A stretch of 64,000 nucleotides of DNA. Source: Microbulbifer flavimaris (GTDB lineage Bacteria; Pseudomonadota; Gammaproteobacteria; Pseudomonadales; Cellvibrionaceae). The stretch covers positions 682,001-746,000 of the forward strand of contig NZ_LRFG02000001.1 in assembly GCF_001641755.2 (NCBI RefSeq). The letters run 5' to 3'. Below the pieces are notes generated by a model. It searched no databases and was not told the DNA's origin. It saw nothing but the letters and a program-made list of their open reading frames with translations. A program made the position numbers and the translations under genes. Shown here in pieces: positions 59,753 to 64,000 of the stretch (position 1 is the first letter of the stretch; each line of letters opens with the position of its first letter).

Positions 59753-60379
59753 ATGAAGAAACAACAATTGCAGGTAATGCTGCGCCTGCAGGACGAAATC
59801 AATTCCGTCGTCAACACAGAGTGGCGCGGCCAGAACTTTCCCTGGTATCGGGCGATCTGGGTGGAGAGCGCTGAGCTTCTCGACCATTACGGCTGGAAGT
59901 GGTGGAAGAAACAGAGTCCGGAGATGGACCAGGTAAAGCTGGAGCTGGTGGATATCTGGCACTTCGGCCTCAGCCTGGAACTTCAGCACGGTGCACCGGA
60001 GGTCGTTGCCGAGCGCATGTTGGGCGAGCTGGAAGCGACAACAGCGAGAGCCGGGGATTTCCGTGAACACCTGGAAGCTTTCACCCTGAACACGTTGGCG
60101 AGCCGTAGCTTTGACCTGGTGGGCTTTGCACAACTGATGGCGGATGTGGAGCTGGATTTTGCAGAGCTTTACCGTCGTTATGTCGGCAAGAATGTTCTGA
60201 ATCGCTTCCGCCAGGATAACGGTTACAAGGACGGCAGCTATGTAAAGACCTGGCAGGGGCGTGAGGACAACGAACACCTGGCGGAGCTGGCTGGTTCACT
60301 CGATACTGCCGCGGCGGATTACGGCGAACAACTCTATCTGGCGTTGGAGTCCCGCTATCAGTCGACCGCTGTCGCCTGA
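59753..60379 (+). CDS. dUTP diphosphatase, all-alpha dimeric type
   Basis: 208 residues. Helical and unlike the usual trimeric dUTPase. The metal motif E-x-x-E (Glu38, Glu41) and E-x-x-D (Glu64, Asp67) is that of the MazG-like all-alpha NTP pyrophosphatases; WRGQNFPWYRAIWVESAELLDHYGWKWWKK is typical of the dimeric dUTPases found in trypanosomatids, some phages and some gammaproteobacteria. It would clear dUTP and supply dUMP for thymidylate, fitting with tmk nearby. ATG 59753 has AGGGG upstream. Confidence 0.9.
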   Translation: MKKQQLQVMLRLQDEINSVVNTEWRGQNFPWYRAIWVESAELLDHYGWKWWKKQSPEMDQVKLELVDIWHFGLSLELQHGAPEVVAERMLGELEATTARAGDFREHLEAFTLNTLASRSFDLVGFAQLMADVELDFAELYRRYVGKNVLNRFRQDNGYKDGSYVKTWQGREDNEHLAELAGSLDTAAADYGEQLYLALESRYQSTAVA

Positions 60380-60502
60380 CCAACAATCAGCTTGCGCTTC
60401 CCGGCCCACTCTACGACTTTGGTCTAGGAGCGCGAGACGCGAGATGAAATTTGGCCGCAAGTCTCTATAATGCGGGCCGCTCACAAACGAGGGAGAACCA
60501 AA

Positions 60503-61483
60503 GTGAAAGCACCTGTACGAGTTGCTGTTACCGGCGCCGCCGGCCAGATCAGCTATTCTCTGCTGTTTCGAATTGCGTCCGGTGAGATGCTGGGCAAGGA
60601 TCAACCGGTAATCCTGCAGCTGCTGGAGATCACTCCGGCGCTGGAAGCCCTGAAGGGCGTGGCTATGGAGCTGGAAGACTGTGCCTTCCCGCTGCTTGCC
60701 GGTATCGTCCAGAGTGATGACGCCAACGTCGCGTTTAAGGACGCAGACTACGCGCTGCTCGTCGGTGCACGTCCCCGTGGCCCGGGTATGGAGCGTAAGG
60801 ACCTGCTGGAAGCCAATGCGGCGATCTTCTCCGCGCAGGGCAAGGCGCTGAACGATGTCGCTTCCCGCGATGTAAAGGTCCTGGTGGTTGGCAACCCGGC
60901 CAATACCAATGCACTGATCGCACAGCGCAACGCGCCGGACCTGGATCCGCGCAACTTTACCGCGATGACCCGTCTCGACCACAACCGCGCACTCTCGCAG
61001 CTCGCGGGCAAGACCGACTCCACCGTCAATGACATTACCCACATGACCATCTGGGGTAACCACTCTTCAACCCAGTACCCTGACCTGCATCAGGTCAAGG
61101 TTGGCGGTGAGGCTGCCATGGACAAGGTGGAGCAGGATTGGTACGAGAACGACTTCATTCCTACCGTGCAGCAGCGCGGTGCGGCCATCATCAAGGCCCG
61201 TGGGGCGTCCTCTGCAGCATCCGCTGCTAACGCCGCCATCGACCATATGCGTGACTGGGCGCTCGGCACTGCCGACGGCGACTGGACCAGCATGGCCGTG
61301 TACAGCGATGGCTCCTACGGCATCCAGGAAGGTCTGATCTACTCCTTCCCCTGCACCTGCAAGGGCGGTGACTGGACTATCGTCCAGGGCGTGGACATCA
61401 ATGACTTCTCCCGCGAGAAGATGACCGCGACTGAACAGGAGCTGGCTGACGAGCGCGATGCGGTAGCCCACCTGCTGCCATAA
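60503..61483 (+). CDS. mdh: Malate dehydrogenase (NAD)
   Basis: TCA cycle enzyme. 326 residues. NAD site [10 protein letters not shown] (10-19), [11 protein letters not shown], catalytic TRLDHNRA and [12 protein letters not shown]. It belongs to the group 2 (cytosolic/chloroplast-like) malate dehydrogenases rather than the E. coli form. GTG start at 60503 with GAGGGAG upstream. A TATAAT lies at 60466-60471. A clear terminator follows, so it is a single-gene unit. Confidence 0.96.
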   Translation: MKAPVRVAVTGAAGQISYSLLFRIASGEMLGKDQPVILQLLEITPALEALKGVAMELEDCAFPLLAGIVQSDDANVAFKDADYALLVGARPRGPGMERKDLLEANAAIFSAQGKALNDVASRDVKVLVVGNPANTNALIAQRNAPDLDPRNFTAMTRLDHNRALSQLAGKTDSTVNDITHMTIWGNHSSTQYPDLHQVKVGGEAAMDKVEQDWYENDFIPTVQQRGAAIIKARGASSAASAANAAIDHMRDWALGTADGDWTSMAVYSDGSYGIQEGLIYSFPCTCKGGDWTIVQGVDINDFSREKMTATEQELADERDAVAHLLP

Positions 61484-61507
61484 GCATTCAAAGCTCTCCG
61501 AAAAAGA

Positions 61508-61532
61508 CCCGCGGATTCCGCGGGTTTTTTTT
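61508..61532 (+). terminator. Terminator after mdh
   Basis: CCCGCGG, ATT, CCGCGGG, then eight T. It begins 25 bases after the stop. Confidence 0.93.
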
Positions 61533-61756
61533 GCCCTGAATTTGAGGGTCTGACGCTGGCAACGATGGGCTTCTGCCCGGTCGCCGCAAAACAGGCCTGT
61601 CTGGCAGTCGCAGGGCGAGAGCGCCTTGTCAGGGTGATTGACGGGTCGGTCGGGTGGCAGGGGAGAACTGGGGATAAATCTCCATCGCTGGCGGCATTTT
61701 TAACTAGCGCCTGGCCTGTCTACACTGAAAGGACCATTCCATCGGGTCCTGTCGTT

Positions 61757-62278
61757 ATGGTTACCGAAGTTGGCCGCGTGTCACGAAAGAATGCCTGCAT
61801 CCTGTTAGCCCCCAACCAGTCCCTGTCCCTGTCCGGTAATCTGTGGGTGTTTGTGTCACTGGTGGCCGTCTCCCTTGGCATCAGTCTCGCCTTTGCCCTT
61901 GCCGGAGCCTGGATGATTCTGCCTTTTGCCGGCCTTGAAGTAATCTTGCTCGGTGCGCTGTTTGCCTATGTTTACATGGAGGGAACGCGCCGGGAGGTCA
62001 TCCGTATCAGCGGCGAGCGCGTAGTGCTGGACTGTTGCCGCGGAAGCCGCCAGGAAAGCTTCTACCACCGGGAGTTCGCCCGCGACAGCCTGTCTGTATT
62101 GGTCCGGATGGGAAGCAGTGCCACTGAGCCCGCTTCGGTCAGTTTTTCGGGCCCGGAGGGTTGCCTCGAAATCGGGGAGTTTCTCACTGATGGTGAGCGT
62201 GCAGCACTGGTGCAGAAATTGAGCGACTGCGGCATTTTTGCGCGGCGCGAATCCCGCTACCGCGTTCAGGACTTCTAG
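61757..62278 (+). CDS. DUF2244 membrane protein
   Basis: About 173 residues. Two membrane helices (about 32-52 and 55-78) follow the family start with ILLAPNQSLSLSGNLWVF; then a soluble part with VIRISGERVVLDC and a C-terminal LEIGEFLTDGERAALVQKL. DUF2244 proteins are often near cytochrome oxidase or housekeeping genes; no role is settled. The start is uncertain (ATG 61757 or GTG 61778; no strong ribosome site). Confidence 0.82.
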   Translation: MVTEVGRVSRKNACILLAPNQSLSLSGNLWVFVSLVAVSLGISLAFALAGAWMILPFAGLEVILLGALFAYVYMEGTRREVIRISGERVVLDCCRGSRQESFYHREFARDSLSVLVRMGSSATEPASVSFSGPEGCLEIGEFLTDGERAALVQKLSDCGIFARRESRYRVQDF

Positions 62279-62412
62279 GTTTTAAGACCTCCGGGTATAA
62301 GGCCGCGGGGAGTGGCCGGACTTCGCTATAATGCCGCGCTGCATCCAGAGCACGACAATCATTGCCCGGTTAACATCCGGCATGGCAGTTTCATTTTTGA
62401 TAGGGGGTATCC

Positions 62413-62889
62413 ATGGCATTTCCGAAAATCGGTAATCTCGCTCCGGCCTTTACGCTGACAAACCAGGATGGCGAAAAAGTCGCCCTGAAAGACTTCCGGG
62501 GTAGCAAAAACGTGGTGCTGTATTTTTATCCGAAGGCGCTTACCCCGGGGTGTACCACCCAGGCCTGCGGGATTCGGGACACAGCCAGCGAGTTCTCTGA
62601 CCTGGACACCGTAGTGCTCGGCGTGAGCCCGGACCCCGAGGCCAAGCTGCAGAAGTTTATCGAGAAGCACGAACTGAACTTCGACCTCTTGTCGGACGAG
62701 GATCACAAGATTGCCGACAAGTATGGCTGCTGGGGCCTGAAGAAATTCATGGGCAAGGAGTACATGGGGCTGATCCGCACCACTTTCATCATCGACAAGG
62801 GCGGTCGCCTCCAGCATGTCATGGCCAAGGTCAAGACGAAGACCCACCACGATGACGTGCTGAACTGGATCCGCGAGAACCTGTCCTGA
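62413..62889 (+). CDS. bcp: Thioredoxin-dependent thiol peroxidase (Bcp/PrxQ)
   Basis: 158 residues, peroxiredoxin Q type. Peroxidatic Cys47 and resolving Cys52 in LTPGCTTQACGIRD; RTTFIIDKGG later. It reduces hydroperoxides using thioredoxin, perhaps including TrxC encoded in this window. A TATAAT at 62327-62332 may be its -10 box, and TAGGGGG lies before the ATG. Confidence 0.96.
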   Translation: MAFPKIGNLAPAFTLTNQDGEKVALKDFRGSKNVVLYFYPKALTPGCTTQACGIRDTASEFSDLDTVVLGVSPDPEAKLQKFIEKHELNFDLLSDEDHKIADKYGCWGLKKFMGKEYMGLIRTTFIIDKGGRLQHVMAKVKTKTHHDDVLNWIRENLS

Positions 62890-63002
62890 GGCGGATTTTT
62901 CTCATCTGCGGCCCGCCCGGGCCGCTCCTTCTTAATCTACCGCGGTCTTTTGGCGCAAAACTCCCTCTCCTGACAAAAGCCAAAAAAAATTGCTGTCGCT
63001 CC

Positions 63003-63029
63003 TTGCATTCTCAAATCTTGGTCTATACT
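63003..63029 (+). promoter_or_regulatory. Candidate promoter upstream of the AraC-type gene
   Basis: -35 TTGCAT, 15-base spacer, -10 TATACT. The spacer is short; the -10 box is good. It would give a leader of over 200 bases. Confidence 0.45.
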
Positions 63030-63055
63030 CGGTGTTGTGAAGGAAAGGTGCGCCG

Positions 63056-63178
63056 ATGCAGAGTTGTATCCTACGGGACGTGTTCGGCGTGGTTTGTTCG
63101 AAAACTGTACAGCTCTGTAGCAATGATTCTTTGTCGGTTCTCGGTGTATCCCGGCACCCGGGTAGTAGCCCGCTCTAA
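63056..63178 (+). CDS. Possible 40-residue leader peptide
   Basis: ATG preceded by AAGGAAAGG seven bases away, then 40 codons to TAA. The peptide begins MQSCILRDVFGVVCSKTVQL, with three cysteines, and has no family match that I know. It could be a leader peptide for the AraC-type gene 94 bases further on, or a chance frame. Confidence 0.3.
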   Translation: MQSCILRDVFGVVCSKTVQLCSNDSLSVLGVSRHPGSSPL

Positions 63179-63272
63179 CAAGAAGTAATCGGGGCAGGTT
63201 GAGGAATAGGGGTTCGCAGGAAGCGGACACAGAATAACAACTGCGGCTCACGGAACTTGAAAGGAGCAGCTC

Positions 63273-63719
63273 ATGAACCAGATTCAGCCAGACCAGGACT
63301 CCCTCTCGGAAGACAAGCCTCTCCAGCAGGCGAGATTGTCAGGGGACCCCAACATTCTCGATCAATTGCTTGCGCCACCGGAAGCTACCAGCTTCGGTAT
63401 CGCCGCGCGAGTGATTGACGTACTGGAGCAACGGATCGGCAAGGCCTCACTGGCGATTCGTCCGGTGGCGTCAGACCTCAGTATGTCCACGCGAACCCTG
63501 CAGCGCCGGCTGCAAGAGCATAACCTGAGCTTTGCGTCCCTGCGGGACCATGTGCGCTTCCGTCACGCGGTGCATTTCCTCAAGGACACTGCACTCAGCG
63601 TTGACGGTATCTCGCGCATCCTGGACTTCTCAGACCGCACCAGCTTTACCAGTGCATTCAAGCGCTGGACAGGCATGTCGCCCACCGGCTACCGCCGTCA
63701 GGTGCGTCAGCGCTTTTAA
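63273..63719 (+). CDS. Small AraC-family transcription regulator
   Basis: 148 residues. The C-terminal 100 residues are the double helix-turn-helix DNA-binding domain of AraC/XylS: VASDLSMSTRTLQRRLQEHN and ISRILDFSDRTSFTSAFKRWTGMSPTGYRR. The first 45 residues are short and polar, so the usual effector-binding domain is missing. GGAG lies eight bases before ATG 63273. Its target is unknown. Confidence 0.93.
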   Translation: MNQIQPDQDSLSEDKPLQQARLSGDPNILDQLLAPPEATSFGIAARVIDVLEQRIGKASLAIRPVASDLSMSTRTLQRRLQEHNLSFASLRDHVRFRHAVHFLKDTALSVDGISRILDFSDRTSFTSAFKRWTGMSPTGYRRQVRQRF

Positions 63720-63726
63720 GCTGATC

Positions 63727-63754
63727 GGGGCCGGTCCTGCTGTTCGCCGGCCCC
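63727..63754 (+). terminator. Hairpin after the AraC-type gene (candidate terminator)
   Basis: GGGGCCGG, 12-base loop, CCGGCCCC. The stem is strong but lacks a T-run. Confidence 0.5.
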
Positions 63755-63825
63755 GTAGATTGCCTACGCTCCGCAAACCCGTTAGAGTTGGCTCAATTTT
63801 ATTGGCTGACTCTTTGAGGTTTTGC

Positions 63826-64000
63826 ATGAGCTTTTTCATTCCCGCCGCAGTAGCACAGGAAGCCGCGCCGGCCCCGCAGGGTAACCCCATGGTTACGCTG
63901 ATCATGTTTGCCGGTCTGTTTGCTTTCATGTGGTTTTTTATCATTCGCCCCCAGCGCAAGCGCCAGAAGGAGCACCAGGAATTGGTCAGCGCGCTCAAGA
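63826..64000 (+). CDS. yajC: Preprotein translocase subunit YajC, C-terminus cut by window edge
   Basis: 58 residues are visible of about 110. Short periplasmic start MSFFIPAAVAQEAAPAPQG, one membrane helix (about 22-42, TLIMFAGLFAFMWFFIIRP) and the basic QRKRQKEHQELV. Accessory subunit of SecDF-YajC. In most gammaproteobacteria queA and tgt lie upstream of yajC; here a regulator does, so the locus is rearranged on that side. secD is expected beyond the edge. Confidence 0.93.
   Translation, partial: MSFFIPAAVAQEAAPAPQGNPMVTLIMFAGLFAFMWFFIIRPQRKRQKEHQELVSALK

Larger units (their letters stand above)
62890..63272 (+). other. Leader region of the AraC-type gene
   Basis: About 380 bases. It contains an A-run (62982-62989), a promoter candidate (63003-63029) and a possible 40-codon leader frame (63056-63178), both listed separately. 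The 240 bases between promoter and start codon are unusually long for a small regulator gene. Confidence 0.5.

Overview
The window reads as chromosomal DNA of a marine or halotolerant gammaproteobacterium of the Pseudomonas/Cellvibrio kind; Microbulbifer or a relative is my best guess. The reasons are GC-rich coding sequence (about 60% by eye), the gene run rne, rluC, HAD phosphatase, maf, yceD, rpmF, plsX, fabD, fabG, acpP, fabF, pabC, mltG, tmk, holB, pilZ, tatD (which I recall in almost the same order in Pseudomonas, there with sppA after the HAD gene), a tusDCBE cluster beside yccA, and a choline-to-glycine-betaine module. The genus is inference. I see no phage, insertion sequence, integrase or CRISPR array. 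The only sign of rearrangement is a set of short direct repeats at the tRNA-Ser gene.

Layout. 1-13.5 kb: metH (cut by the left edge), divergent nfuA, then mostly minus-strand housekeeping genes: an unrecognised membrane protein, a GH114-like lipoprotein, hrpB, trxC, tpm, a DUF427 protein, a SulP anion permease and a type I DAHP synthase. 13.7-20.8 kb: an AddAB-like helicase/nuclease pair with overlapping genes, then murI. 20.9-27.5 kb: rmuC, an AEC permease and a DUF2489 protein on the plus strand; trmA on the minus strand; yjbQ on the plus strand; tusDCBE and yccA on the minus strand. 27.6-34.3 kb: a tightly coupled minus-strand operon coding for a VTT/TVP38 membrane protein, a six-hairpin glycosidase-like protein, a GT4 glycosyltransferase, and a fusion of an alkaline-phosphatase-superfamily domain with an endonuclease/exonuclease/phosphatase domain. 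34.7-42.3 kb: a TorF-like outer-membrane protein, betB, betA, betT and a DUF1254 protein. 42.4-42.9 kb: tRNA-Ser(TGA) with duplicated tail and terminator. 43-46.8 kb: rne with a long, hairpin-rich leader. 46.8-60.4 kb: the conserved fatty-acid, cell-wall and replication block, ending in an all-alpha dUTPase. 60.5-64 kb: mdh, a DUF2244 protein, bcp, a small AraC-type regulator and the start of yajC.

How the genes work together. PlsX, FabD, FabG, AcpP and FabF supply acyl chains and acyl phosphates. MltG, Tmk, HolB, TatD and the dUTPase serve cell-wall and DNA metabolism. TusDCBE relays sulfur for tRNA 2-thiouridine. BetT, BetA and BetB import choline and oxidise it to glycine betaine, consistent with life in salt. 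The least described unit is the four-gene 27.6-34.3 kb operon. Its domains suggest making and trimming an envelope glycoconjugate or glycolipid, but the substrate is unknown and this is inference.
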